Source: Lophius americanus
Lineage: Eukaryota > Chordata > Actinopteri > Lophiiformes > Lophiidae
NCBI GenBank assembly: GCA_037951165.1
Contig: JBBDHG010000116.1
Coordinates: forward strand, 3,322,501-3,386,500
Length of the DNA: 64,000 nt
Direction: 5' to 3'
In this document: piece by piece, positions 42,201 to 49,320 of the stretch
Position numbering within the stretch: the first letter of the stretch is position 1
How the letters are laid out: each line of letters begins with the position of its first letter
The notes under the pieces: generated by a model
The model's input: the letters and a program-made list of their open reading frames with translations, nothing else
The model's database searches: none
What the model was told of the DNA's origin: nothing
Made by a program: the position numbers and the translations under genes

Positions 42201-45200
42201 CAGTGGCACACTGATCACCGCCAGAGTTTTGTTCTCCTGTGGCCCAGTTTCGAAATTCTGAGGTGCTTCCATCTGACCACTGTTTTTCTAGGTGCAGACC
42301 AATCCACACAGAATCCCTGACTGCCAGATTTGTGATGATTTCATTGTCTTCCTGATTTCGTACACTGAAAGACAAACCGTTAAACATAACAACAGAAATC
42401 ACCATAAGAACGATCTTCACGGCCAGTGACTTTTAGAACAGGGGGCATTGAACCCATACAAAGGACAACATACAAAGGGTGATGGATAAGTTTGTGTTCT
42501 GGGGTAAGAGAAGATGAGTTTTAGAACACGGTACAACTCTTTGAATGATTACACAGAGGGTTTGAAGTAAATCATCTTTGTAATTATATTACTATCAGTG
42601 TAATTTAAAATTGCAATTCATCATTTTGCTGAGGAAAGGCACAGTATGTCATTTTTGATTGAGATCCGGAGAAATTCATCAAGCAATTCCTAATCATGGA
42701 TGAGACTTGGATTCTTAACTTCCTGCAAGAGACAAAGAAACAATCCGGACAGTGTAAACACTAAGCAGCTCTGCCTCCCAAGAAAAGCAAACCACACAGT
42801 CAAGGTGATGTCTAGCGTTTTTTGGGATGCAGAGGGAGTGCTGCTGGTGGACTGTCTGGAAATGGGCCACCCTTTTAAAATGGCTTACTATGCTGATATC
42901 CTGAGATGGTTAAGAGAGAAAATAAAGAAGCTGTGGTGTTTTCCATCAGTACAACGTCCCAGCTCATTAGTGTTGTTGCGATGGCTGCTATTCACCACCG
43001 TGGATTCAAACTCATCTAGCATCCACCCTATTCCCCTGGTTCAGCACCTCTGACTACTATCTTCTCCAAAATGAAGAGAGCTCAGTGGTCATCATTTTGA
43101 CTCTGATGAAGACGTCATTGTTGTGTCAAATGGGTTTTTGAAAACTGAACAATTCTATCCACAAACTTATCAATTGCCCCTCTTAAGATAGTAAAACACA
43201 TATGAATATGAAATACAGAAGCCTTGAAACGCTTCGTTGAAATGTTGGTTCATGCTGATAATGCAATGTACCTGGCAAGATCAACAAAATTTTCCCTGCA
43301 GAATTTCCGAGCCTCGCTCCAAGACAGAGTTTCGTTCGTCTTTACAAAGGACGAATTGCCATTTATCGCACCTGAAGATACGGTTCAGAACAACGTAAGG
43401 ATAAACATGAACATTTATATTTATAATTTTGCTACAGTTGATGTTTGGGTAACCATGACAGAAACACTTTAATGGTACACTGATATACACTGGGTAACAG
43501 GCTAGAAGTTTAATTGACTTGATATTATACTGTTATGATTAAGTGTTCCCCTAATTGTTTTTGAGCAGTGTAGAAACATAAGGACTCACTAGACTAAATA
43601 TATTTCCAATATTACCATCACAAAGACATTGGCAAGATACTTCTAAAAATTCAAAGTAGAAGAAGAAATCTTTGATGGATTCTTGTCAATATAAAACTCA
43701 CCATTGTAGCACACAAAGGGTCTTTCGAGGTTGCAATCAGAGCTCTCCCATGTGCCAGAGTTTGGAAACAGCTCCACACAGTACAGTTCTTCTTCAAGAT
43801 GGTTGGGATGACCAGCATGCCAGTTTCTAAACTCTGTGCCTTCTGTGCCATAGTAGCTGCTGTCACTCAGAGACCATCTCCAGCCATTTATCAAATCATC
43901 ATGAAGTCCTATCCAGGCTTTATCTGAAACAGTATGAATAAGAAACAGCAAGTGCTGGATTTAACTAAAATGTTAATGATTTTCCTTCACTTAAATGATG
44001 TGTCTTCTCCTTTAACAACGATGGCAGTTATTCCTCCACATTCTTATACAGTATTAACCTACACCAAAGTAGATATATTGTCACTGTTGTCACTTTCACT
44101 GAGATGACAACCAACCCTTAGAGCAGGAGGAGATTACTTATTCTCAAATGCCGTTCTCTTTGAGTTGTTCTCTCAATTTTGTGAAGTATGAAGAACTGCC
44201 TGCATACGCCCTCAGACACATATTGTATTTGTTAGTGTTTTGAAATGGTTCAGTGGTAGATTGAATAACTGTATCTGATAACTCTGAGTTGAAACTCCTG
44301 GATTCTTGGGGAAAACTTAGCCTGTGCCTGATTAACAAACAAACTGATGAGTGGCTTGTGATCAGTCTCTAGTAAAAACTGTCCCAATGAGAAAGTCTTT
44401 AAACTGCACCGAGAGAAGCGGACTACTGACTTCAGCCCATGGAGGTCTATGGACATCCTACACCGAAAGAGTTCAGGAGCTAATGCTATGCAGAAAAGCA
44501 ATCAGCGGAAGTAGCAGTGTCCAAAAGGGGTTGTGAACGTTGTGTATTTTGCAAACTGAGGAGACAGAGGAGTAGCAGAGATTAGAAAGTACCACATTTG
44601 TCATGTTTCTGTTCTTGTCCTGATGTTTGTTTAAGAGAAAATTTTTTATTGTTTGGTATAGGTCGTGTTTAATGTCTTGAATTCTGTGTTGTCTCCTGGG
44701 AAAACCTCCTGCGTTCTAATCCCTTGCGTTCCCTGAATCCTGTTTGTAAGTTGTTGTTTTTTCCTTTGTGGGTCATTATTTGGTAGTTTGTTATTTTCAT
44801 CTGTTTTGCCCTTTTGTTTAATTGTGATTATTTTTTTCCTATTATTTAAATATATAGCTCAGTTAACCTGTTTTTGGGGTGTTTTTCATTAAACTTTATT
44901 TTGTACTCTCTTGTACCCTATTTGTTTGTTTGCATTTGGCTGCAATGAATTGAATTAACTATAACAGAAGGAGCTGACCAAAAAATGGACCCAGCAAACA
45001 GCAAAGCATATTCCCTTAAAGAAGCCCCAACTAATCATGGAATGGTGCGGGTCAACATGAGCAGCTACTGAACTATGTACTGTCAATCAATCAGCTGCAA
45101 CAATTGAGTCATTTTTCGCAAGGTGAGCCCAAATATTTCCGTCTCCATGGCCTTGACCCTGAGCCACAACTCCAGTCAGCCCTTACCCCACAGAGCCCTT

Positions 45201-48200
45201 ATCCACATGCTAAGCCTTCCCTCACTACTGACTGCTTTTTCCAGTATCCCAATTACTGTTCTCTCAGTACCCCAGTGACTTCATTTCCTAGTACACAAAC
45301 AACAACCTTTCCAAGAACACCAGTCACTACTTTTCCCGATACACCAGTGACTTCTTTTTCCAGTCTTCCATTGACTCCCAACTTCTGTTTCTGGTTTCTG
45401 GTCGGAGACAGACTCGCTGACTTCTGTTCCTGGTTTTCAGTCAGGGGGGGGACCAGCTCACCTCTGTTGCTGTTCTCCGGTTGGTGGCTGACTCGCCGTT
45501 CTTTGTTTCTTGTCTCTGGTGGAGGGTGGACATGATAACCTCTGTTCCTGGTCTCCAGTTAGGGGCAGAGACGCCGACCTCTGTTCCTGGTGTCCGGTTT
45601 CTCTTCCAACTGCGCAAGGGGTCCAGAGGGTCCTTGTCGCCTTTCTCTAGAGGCTCCTCGTCTCTATCACCTTCCTCAACAATGGCCTCCAAAGGTGTCT
45701 CACCTTCGTTGACACAGCCAACAAAGGAGTTTTGCTTTCATTATCGGCCTCCTGACTGTGACGGCCTTCCCGGACGGCCTCCTCCTCAGCCTCCTGACTT
45801 GGTCCACCTTCTGAGATGGCCCTTTCTCTGATTCTTGACCGGGTCCACCTTTCGAGGGCCCCCAGGGTCTTGCCTGTTATTCATGAGACGCACCATTGAC
45901 TTTTTGTTTCCCTGATTGCCTGGACTGATGCACAGGAGGAAGAACTGAAACTATTTTGTAAATAAATTCATTTGTTATTATTGATGATATTACTTGATAT
46001 TGTACATGACGTTCGGACTGTGAGAGCTCAGTTAACCGCAGTCAAATTCCTTGTATACATATCCAATAAAGCTGATTTTAATTCCGATTCTGATTCTGAT
46101 ATATTTATGCTTGGATAACTCTGGGTGAACATTGTCCTATATGTTATTGCCGATTAACCTGCGTGTTTTTCACAAGTATTGCAAGTATTGCAAGTATTGA
46201 TACTTATCCCTGTCCTATATACCTGGGGGCTGTGTCAAGAAGCGGGCTTAGCGGAAACTGAGTTGGTTAAGTCTGACAAGAGGGAAACTCTGGATTCTGT
46301 GTTTCAGAAAGTGGGATAAGGTGAGCTCTGACTCGGTTACTGCTGTAACTCATTCTGTGGACAGAACCTGCTTGCTGGCAGGTTTGCTTCAATGAAGCCC
46401 GAGGTTGCTCTTGACTCCTCCTACTTCTTAGCCTGAAATTGTCAGACGTGAGCGTATCTGTCAATCATTTGTGACATAAATAGACTGACGTCAGGGAGGA
46501 CTGGGAGAATCAGATTGAAGGTGCTTTTATCCCACGATTTACCTGAATGACATTCTCAACCGTACTTCTCAAACATCTCACACTGCAGGCGTCTCTCACA
46601 TCCCAGAAAAGTCCATTCATGATGGCTTTTAATAGTCAGCTATCATGAGTTCAACTCAACGTTAACCAACTCTGAGTTGATTGAACCATTTATTATAATT
46701 TGTTCTGATATCCAATTTCCCGAGTTTCTCATCTGAGACTTTGTTACGTTCGAGCTAAGTCACTACCTCAGAGTAAGTTAAACCCGCTTCTCGAAACAGC
46801 CCCCTGGCCAAAAAATAGATGAACATAATAATTTGTTTGTCAATGCTAAGCCTTTACCAGGAAATAATATTTTATTTTTAATAGTGGGCTGGATCCTGGA
46901 TTTTGTTCTCCACCTACTTTAAAATTGTGAGCGAGAGCTTTCACATTCAACTTTGAATTTCGAAGTGGATCTGGATTTCGAGAATTTTCTTTAGCTATTT
47001 TGTCATTGAAAGCTATAATGTTGTCAATTATGCATTAACTACTTGCTGGCTTACGAACAAACTGGTACAAAGAGTGGGGATCTGTGAAGGAAGAAACAAA
47101 CAACTTTTGGAATTGCTCTAAGAATGGGATGGATTTGCTTTCTATTTCCTTTAACAGTTTAACCTTCAAGCATTTGCGTGGGCCACGTGTTAAAAACAAA
47201 TCATTGAATTATGGAGTAGATCTAGATAAAGAGGGAGGTGCGCGGTGGGCTGAAACACTGAGATGCACATGTCTTGTCGAATATTGGATAATGGTATAAT
47301 TTATGTCAAATACAGCATTGGGCTGTGGAAGTATGCACTCTATTCTTACCCCTTTTACCCCAAGGCAATATGGGAGCGCTGACTGAAGCCAACTGAAGAA
47401 CCAGTTCTTCAGTTGACGAGAGACAGCTCTTTAACCACACTCACACAGACACCCATGCAGATACACGCCCATTTTAAGTATGGTTCAAATATAGAGCACT
47501 CACCTGAAATAGGTGACGTCTTGACAACTTTACCGACGTCAGCTTGGTCTTCTATGGTGGCCAGATCAGTAAAGAACTTTCTGCAGAAGCTCTGTGCCTC
47601 AGTCCAGTTCAATGGCGTACCCTCAAAGTAGTACTGGCGAGTTTGGGCAGAGGCGACATTGGCCAGTGCCACTAAAACAAAATAGTCTTTAATTAGATCT
47701 CTGGACATGTGAATGTGTCGTGCGACGTCTTTTATGGTAATATGAAAGCACATTATGTGCTAAGTGTGTTCAATGGCATTTTTGCAGGAAGCTTCTTCCT
47801 CATTGATGGCATTGTTTTTTTCCCCTAATATGTACCTCCCCTTTAACTAGAGCAGTAAAAAGCCCTTGGTGAGTAAGTTTTTACATATTTTACCGATCCA
47901 GTTTTAAAGTCCATTTTTAATTGAATACCCTGCAGAAAGACCCACCTCCCCTCTGATTTCTCCAAAGTCCTTAAGTGGTTTGTGCCTCACATATCCAGAA
48001 ACAAACCGCATGCTGTAGATTATGTAATGTTTATATCTTTCCACACCTCAGAGACGGACAGGATTTTGTCTCAGTAAATGAAGCACACTGTCCACCTCTG
48101 ATGGTAAAAAATAAACCACTTCAACAACCGGACAAATCTGAGCAGAAAACATCCATTCAGCTTATAAAGAATTGGATTGGGTAAAAGTAATCAGTGTTGT

Positions 48201-48490
48201 AGTGTTTGTGCAACACGGTTTGTTCCTTGTTGCATTATCTATTCACCAAGTTTTTTTTTTACCAGTTTCTGCAATCGGCCCTTCAGATAACGTTTTCTAT
48301 AGTACATGAAATTCCTGCCCTAATAACAATCGTAAATGTGTGTGGGTTATATAAAACGTCAGCTAAAAATGCTTTTGCTTTGGTCATTCTGCGGCATGTC
48401 TGTCTTATCAATTATGATAAATAATAAAATCAACATAGCCCCTACCTGTGAGGGCAAAGAGGATCAAACCATTATCCATGAGTTAAACCT
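147..48490 (-). CDS. Giant C-type lectin / fibronectin type III protein gene (about 55 exons)
   Basis: Gene-level entry; exons are listed separately. Read on the minus strand, a signal peptide is followed by a C-type lectin domain (CTLD), half of a second CTLD, 50 FN3 domains and a short hydrophilic tail. Exons are joined by GT-AG sites with matching phases: the signal exon ends phase 1, both CTLD1 exons join in phase 1, the CTLD2 exon ends phase 1, and every FN3 exon is 258 bp, phase 1-1. FN3 domains carry the family Trp (residue 22 of 86) and the Leu-x-x-Gly-Thr-x-Tyr turn, lack cysteines and have about 3-4 N-glycosylation sequons each. No clear transmembrane helix was found, so the product may be secreted. 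CTLD proteins bind glycans or proteins and FN3 rods act as spacers or adhesion modules; a role in adhesion or immunity is inference. The gene could be broken at CTLD2. The exact 3' end is uncertain. Confidence 0.75.
359..407 (-). CDS. Candidate penultimate exon (C-terminal tail, part 1)
   Basis: Ends at donor GTGAGACT and reads IPLKDSDIQNLILE in phase 0 at its 3' end. With the GAG acceptor at 408-410 the exon opens in phase 2, which does not fit FN3-50. An alternative AG at 388-389 gives exon 359-387, opening in phase 1 with Asp (DSDIQNLILE), which fits. The pattern recalls short C-terminal tails of fish lectin receptors, from memory only. Confidence 0.45.
718..776 (+). mobile_element. Tiny LINE reverse-transcriptase remnant
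   Basis: The bases read CVPQGSILGPLLFACTC, the conserved VPQGS-LGPLLF block of CR1/L2-type reverse transcriptases. Nothing else of the element is recognisable nearby. Confidence 0.6.
1633..1890 (-). CDS. FN3-50, last FN3 exon
   Basis: Fully open from acceptor TTCTCAG to the diverged donor GTATGATG. Glu38 (DDEQINIP), Ser57, and SGVSISAAT at the end instead of SGVNITAVT. The repeat ends here; the flank below 1620 is unrelated to the array. Confidence 0.87.
2493..2750 (-). CDS. FN3-49, type B' (one-exon unit)
   Basis: Arg9, K24, Pro43, D47 D48, Ala73 (FANV), Ala85 (ITAAT). Donor GTAGGATG. Confidence 0.9.
3351..3608 (-). CDS. FN3-48, type B' (one-exon unit)
   Basis: Ala37, Pro43, D48, T65. Confidence 0.9.
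4209..4466 (-). CDS. FN3-47, type B' (one-exon unit)
   Basis: Val8 and Arg9 (NVRSTRQ), Lys21, K24, Met38, Pro43, D47 D48, Leu69. B-like exon body with an A-like upstream intron. Confidence 0.9.
5065..5322 (-). CDS. FN3-46, type B
   Basis: S7, Q13 D14, R65; last exon of the two-exon unit array. Confidence 0.9.
5815..6072 (-). CDS. FN3-45, type A (left-edge copy)
   Basis: The other edge A copy. Like FN3-3 it keeps Ala44, and its upstream intron reads ggctaattgaaac where interior copies read ggcttattgaaac. Q21, S59. Confidence 0.9.
6649..6906 (-). CDS. FN3-44, type B
   Basis: E13 D14, T65, Ser84. Confidence 0.9.
7398..7655 (-). CDS. FN3-43, type A
   Basis: H21, S44, T59. Confidence 0.9.
8233..8490 (-). 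CDS. FN3-42, type B
   Basis: Q13 D14, S23 K24, N30, Thr60, R65. The acceptor is CTTAG instead of CTCAG. Confidence 0.88.
8981..9238 (-). CDS. FN3-41, type A
   Basis: H21, S44, S59. Confidence 0.9.
9816..10073 (-). CDS. FN3-40, type B
   Basis: N7, E13 D14, N30, D48, R65. Confidence 0.9.
10566..10823 (-). CDS. FN3-39, type A
   Basis: Q21, S44, S59. Confidence 0.9.
11401..11658 (-). CDS. FN3-38, type B
   Basis: Q13 D14, S23 K24, N30, R65. Confidence 0.9.
12150..12407 (-). CDS. FN3-37, type A
   Basis: H21, S44, S59. Confidence 0.9.
12985..13242 (-). CDS. FN3-36, type B
   Basis: Q13 D14, S23 K24, S30, Thr60, R65. Confidence 0.9.
13734..13991 (-). CDS. FN3-35, type A
   Basis: H21, S44, T59. 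Confidence 0.9.
14569..14826 (-). CDS. FN3-34, type B
   Basis: N7, E13 D14, S30, R65. Confidence 0.9.
15318..15575 (-). CDS. FN3-33, type A
   Basis: H21, S44, T59. Confidence 0.9.
16153..16410 (-). CDS. FN3-32, type B
   Basis: N7, unique Thr12, E13 D14, R65; counterpart of FN3-40 at 6337 bp. Confidence 0.9.
16903..17160 (-). CDS. FN3-31, type A
   Basis: Q21, S44, T59. Confidence 0.9.
17738..17995 (-). CDS. FN3-30, type B
   Basis: Q13 D14, S23 K24, N30, R65, Glu84; counterpart of FN3-38 at about 6337 bp. Confidence 0.9.
18487..18744 (-). CDS. FN3-29, type A
   Basis: H21, S44, S59. Shares a silent change in the ITL codons with FN3-37. Confidence 0.9.
19322..19579 (-). CDS. FN3-28, type B
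   Basis: E13 D14, N30, D48, Lys63, T65, Leu69 (TLLSV). Confidence 0.9.
20071..20328 (-). CDS. FN3-27, type A
   Basis: H21, S44, S59. Confidence 0.9.
20906..21163 (-). CDS. FN3-26, type B
   Basis: Q13 H14, Thr60 (TTG turn), R65. Confidence 0.9.
21655..21912 (-). CDS. FN3-25, type A
   Basis: Q21, S44, S59. Confidence 0.9.
22490..22747 (-). CDS. FN3-24, type B
   Basis: S7, E13 D14, R65. Confidence 0.9.
23239..23496 (-). CDS. FN3-23, type A
   Basis: Q21, S44, T59. Confidence 0.9.
24074..24331 (-). CDS. FN3-22, type B
   Basis: Q13 H14, R65; differs from FN3-18 and FN3-14 in the domain only at residue 65. Confidence 0.9.
24823..25080 (-). CDS. FN3-21, type A
   Basis: Q21, S44, T59. Confidence 0.9.
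25658..25915 (-). CDS. FN3-20, type B
   Basis: N7, E13 D14, R65; 3'-most of three identical B exons. Confidence 0.9.
26407..26664 (-). CDS. FN3-19, type A
   Basis: Q21, S44, T59. Confidence 0.9.
27242..27499 (-). CDS. FN3-18, type B
   Basis: Q13 H14, T65; twin of FN3-14. Confidence 0.9.
27991..28248 (-). CDS. FN3-17, type A
   Basis: Q21, S44, T59; matches FN3-21, including intron markers. Confidence 0.9.
28826..29083 (-). CDS. FN3-16, type B
   Basis: N7, E13 D14, R65; middle copy of the three identical B exons. Confidence 0.9.
29575..29832 (-). CDS. FN3-15, type A
   Basis: Q21, S44, T59; matches FN3-19 at 3168-bp spacing. Confidence 0.9.
30410..30667 (-). CDS. FN3-14, type B
   Basis: Q13 H14, T65. 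Identical domain to FN3-18. Confidence 0.9.
31159..31416 (-). CDS. FN3-13, type A
   Basis: Q21, S44, T59. Confidence 0.9.
31994..32251 (-). CDS. FN3-12, type B
   Basis: N7, E13 D14, R65. Identical domain to FN3-16 and FN3-20 (3168-bp spacing). Confidence 0.9.
32743..33000 (-). CDS. FN3-11, type A
   Basis: Q21, S44, T59. Confidence 0.9.
33578..33835 (-). CDS. FN3-10, type B
   Basis: S7, Q13 H14, R65. Confidence 0.9.
34327..34584 (-). CDS. FN3-9, type A
   Basis: Q21, S44, T59. The adjacent intron carries the marker seen next to FN3-17 and FN3-21. Confidence 0.9.
35162..35419 (-). CDS. FN3-8, type B
   Basis: N7, E13 H14, T65, Glu84; twin of FN3-6. Confidence 0.9.
35911..36168 (-). CDS. FN3-7, type A
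   Basis: H21, S44, S59. Confidence 0.9.
36745..37002 (-). CDS. FN3-6, type B
   Basis: N7, E13 H14, T65, Glu84. Same domain sequence as FN3-8, one unit (1583 bp) away. Confidence 0.9.
37494..37751 (-). CDS. FN3-5, type A
   Basis: H21, S44, T59. First exon after the LINE-bearing intron. Confidence 0.9.
38094..38878 (-). mobile_element. 5'-truncated L2-type LINE inserted in an FN3 intron
   Basis: The minus-strand frame 38238-38738 matches the end of a fish CR1/L2-clade ORF2: SRLDYCNDLLIGIP, LQYVQNSAARIL, HITPVLHSLHWLPI, GDRAFCSAAPRLWNALP. The 3' tail is an (ATT)n tract typical of these elements. The insertion lies between two copies of gtac (38090-38093 and 38879-38882), and joining the flanks restores the array consensus exactly. 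No full ORF, so it cannot move itself. Confidence 0.88.
39118..39375 (-). CDS. FN3-4, type B
   Basis: R12 E13 D14, N23 K24, unique Arg54 (THRVSG), T65. It lies just upstream, in transcript order, of the intron holding the LINE insertion. Confidence 0.9.
39869..40126 (-). CDS. FN3-3, type A (right-edge copy)
   Basis: Edge A copy. It keeps Ala44 (NITAP) where interior A copies have Ser44, and has Gln39 instead of Glu39. Q21, T59. Confidence 0.9.
40704..40961 (-). CDS. FN3-2, type B
   Basis: Right-edge B copy: N7, R12 Q13 D14, S23 K24, V29 S30, T65. Its upstream intron diverges from the array consensus. Confidence 0.88.
41365..41622 (-). CDS. FN3-1, first and most divergent FN3 exon
   Basis: Acceptor CTGTCAG, donor GTAAAATAA. 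The domain begins PPNAENLTLTGQDD and differs from all others (NCSERQITEP, LPAGTRYEF, SGVDITAVT). It carries the only Cys seen in the FN3 set. It has no internal ATG. It looks like the unhomogenised founder of the array. Confidence 0.88.
42126..42364 (-). CDS. CTLD2 exon b (second half of a second lectin domain; first half not found)
   Basis: This 239-bp exon runs from acceptor TTTCAG to donor GTAATAAG. It encodes VRNQEDNEIITNLAV, WIGLH, WSDGSTSEFRNW, GEQNSGGDQC, WSDDNC and FICYMP. Three of the four CTLD cysteines are present; the first Cys and the WxxAQ helix should lie in a preceding exon. The exon opens in phase 2, which does not match the phase-1 end of CTLD1b, so an exon is missing from the sequence or lost. 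It ends in phase 1 and joins in frame to the FN3 exon at 41622 (MPSPPNAEN). It may be real and rescued by an unseen exon, or a skipped relic. Confidence 0.72.
42690..43190 (+). pseudogene. Degenerate mariner-family transposase
   Basis: Pieces in shifting frames match mariner transposase in order: MDETWI (a catalytic Asp region), KVMSSVFWDAEGVLLVDCLE, YYADILRWLREKIKK, AMAAIHHRGFKL and HPPYSPGSAP. Frameshifts and stops break it. It lies in the CTLD1b-CTLD2b interval, where the missing CTLD2a exon should be. Confidence 0.8.
43224..43472 (+). other. Unidentified 82-codon open frame
   Basis: Begins MKRFVEMLVHADNAMYLARS and stays open to 43472, with a donor-like GTAAGG after QNNV. I recognise no family. 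It sits between mariner and Tc1-type remnants, so transposon origin is likely; a coding role is not supported. Confidence 0.2.
43535..43575 (+). mobile_element. Tc1-type transposon terminal sequence
   Basis: Read on the minus strand: CTACACTGCTCAAAAACAAT, then TAGGGGAACACTT. It resembles the terminal inverted repeat of a widespread fish Tc1-like family (CACTGCTCAAAAAAAT...GAACACTT), recalled from memory. The other end was not found. Confidence 0.5.
43702..43923 (-). CDS. CTLD1 exon b (second half of the C-type lectin domain)
   Basis: This 222-bp exon runs from acceptor TTTCAG to donor GTGAGT, phase 1 to 1. It holds the WIGL core, a WRWSLSD strand, FRNWHAGHPNH, and three conserved Cys (LYCVEL, SSDCNL, FVCYN) that with the Cys in exon a complete the two CTLD disulfides. 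HPNH replaces the calcium/sugar motif EPN or QPD, and WESSDC replaces the usual WND, so classical calcium-dependent sugar binding looks doubtful. It can splice in frame either to a phase-1 CTLD2a exon or directly to the first FN3 exon. Confidence 0.88.
44144..44501 (-). pseudogene. Ty3/gypsy RNase H fragment
   Basis: The minus-strand frame contains FLLETDHKPLISLF and RIQEFQLRVIRYSYSIYH, matching the RNase H domain of fish Ty3/gypsy polyproteins. Sequence upstream in that frame and the continuation to 44144 are frameshifted. No integrase was recognised. Confidence 0.75.
44600..45130 (+). mobile_element. Ty3/gypsy LTR end and start of gag (degenerate)
   Basis: A T-rich stretch with aataaactttatt-like sequence (44640-44960) leads to aacagaaggagctgacc and an ATG at 44983 (atggacccagcaaac), the usual LTR/leader/gag start of fish Sushi-type elements. 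Out of frame, QHEQLLNYVLSINQLQQLSH is a recognisable gag N-terminal coil. It is opposite in strand to the RNase H fragment, so the two are not one intact element. Confidence 0.55.
45240..45384 (+). repeat. 24-bp tandem repeat, about 6 copies
   Basis: Imperfect units such as accccagtgacttcatttcc, acaccagtcactacttttcc and acaccagtgacttctttttc. In one frame they read as TPVTSFPS-like octapeptides. Part of the degenerate retroelement region. Confidence 0.65.
45385..45935 (+). other. Degenerate low-complexity tract, probably retroelement-derived
   Basis: Repeated tctgttcctggt(c/t) phrases and C/T-rich sequence. Open frames on both strands (45441-45692, 45481-45831) are compositional and show no protein family. 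Confidence 0.35.
46060..46102 (+). repeat. Transposon tail with GATTCT repeats
   Basis: Reads caataaagctgattttaatt followed by (GATTCT)n, the 3'-end style of a dispersed vertebrate retroelement. Confidence 0.45.
46225..46804. mobile_element. MITE-like nonautonomous DNA transposon with terminal inverted repeats
   Basis: The left end GGGGGCTGTGTCAAGAAGCG mirrors the right end, which reads GGGGGCTGTTTCGAGAAGCG on the minus strand. The match continues (GGCTTA versus GGTTTA). The element is about 580 bp with no transposase frame. The family could not be assigned with confidence; no clear target-site duplication was read. Confidence 0.75.
47123..47350 (+). repeat. Direct repeat of about 230 bp, copy 1
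   Basis: Shares long identical blocks with 49321-49545, for example attatggagtagatct and ctgaaacactgagatgcaca. Copy 1 is in the intron between CTLD1a and CTLD1b. Confidence 0.85.
47504..47671 (-). CDS. CTLD1 exon a (first half of the C-type lectin domain)
   Basis: This 168-bp exon runs from acceptor TTTTAG to donor GTGAGT. It completes the signal peptide, then encodes the start of a long-form CTLD: an aromatic strand (QYYFEG), the LNWTEAQSFCRKFF helix with the first conserved Cys, and TDLATIEDQADV. It ends in phase 1 (TCA G), so the join to the 43702-43923 exon makes the Asp of DKAWIGLH. Confidence 0.88.
48446..48490 (-). CDS. Signal-peptide exon of the CTLD/FN3 gene
   Basis: The ATG is at 48479-48477. 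The exon encodes MDNGLILFALT and ends in phase 1 before donor GTAGGG. Spliced to the next exon it gives MDNGLILFALTVALANVASA, a typical hydrophobic signal peptide with small residues at a likely cleavage site, followed by QTRQYY. A polypyrimidine tract and CAG end at 48491, so this is an internal exon preceded by a noncoding first exon. Confidence 0.8.
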
Positions 48491-48907
48491 CTGAAAAAAT
48501 ATGGAAAAAAGAACAAGATAGGATTATTAGAAGAATAAATAATCAAGATTACTGTCTTCTTAAATACAAAAACCTCCATTTAACTCTTTAAATGTGCGTA
48601 AATATCACCAGGTAGATTGCAAGGAAAGTCTCCTGCATTTGTTGATTTTACCTTTACTTAAAAAGTCTGGGTGATATTTAAAAATCTCCTTTACAAGAGA
48701 GACCTGCCAAAGGTAGCAGCCATTCAGACATTTTAAAATGCAACAAATACAGCATGATATACAGAAAATCCACAGTAACACAGCAGGAGCTGTTCACACA
48801 CATTCTTCGTGAAGCACTTAAACTTACCAACTCATACAAGTAAATCCGATTTTAGGTCCGTTTGGAACATACAATCCACCTAAAATTATCTCTTTAACCC
48901 TCCTAAC

Positions 48908-48975
48908 CTTATAAATTCTGGCGAGCCGCTGACTGCTGTGTGTTGTTCTCTGTGCGTTCTAAGCTGCTGTGAGAG
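48908..48975 (-). other. Candidate noncoding first exon of the CTLD/FN3 gene
   Basis: On the minus strand a possible donor (AAG, then GTTAGG) ends at 48908, a plausible upstream partner for the acceptor at 48491. The transcription start is not defined and no convincing TATA box was placed. Confidence 0.28.
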
Positions 48976-49320
48976 AGCGTATGCTCTTAGACGTGTGTGA
49001 GAATCTTCAATCACAGACAAACCCAACGCAACAATCAGGAAGTTACAGTTTTACCTGACAATTTAATTACTAAATGTTGAAGTTTAAGCACGCTGATGGG
49101 CAGGAATGCTTCTAAACCCGAATCTCTTTATTTGGACGTGAAGTCCCTTTGACGTTCCATTTGTATGAACTGATGCCTTTGTTTTCCAAAAGGAAAATAA
49201 TTTATTTTTCATAAAGGCTAACACATCCAGATTAATTCTTTTACAAATATGCAGCCATGTATAGTTTTTTGTTTAAAAAAAAATAAAAATAAAATAAAAA
49301 TAATAAAATAAAAGCAATAG

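Noticed and set aside
45104..45831. Pro/Thr/Ser-rich frames as a mucin-like gene
   Set aside because: The surrounding gag start, LTR-like sequence and frameshifts point to a decayed retroelement; no splice sites or conserved frame.
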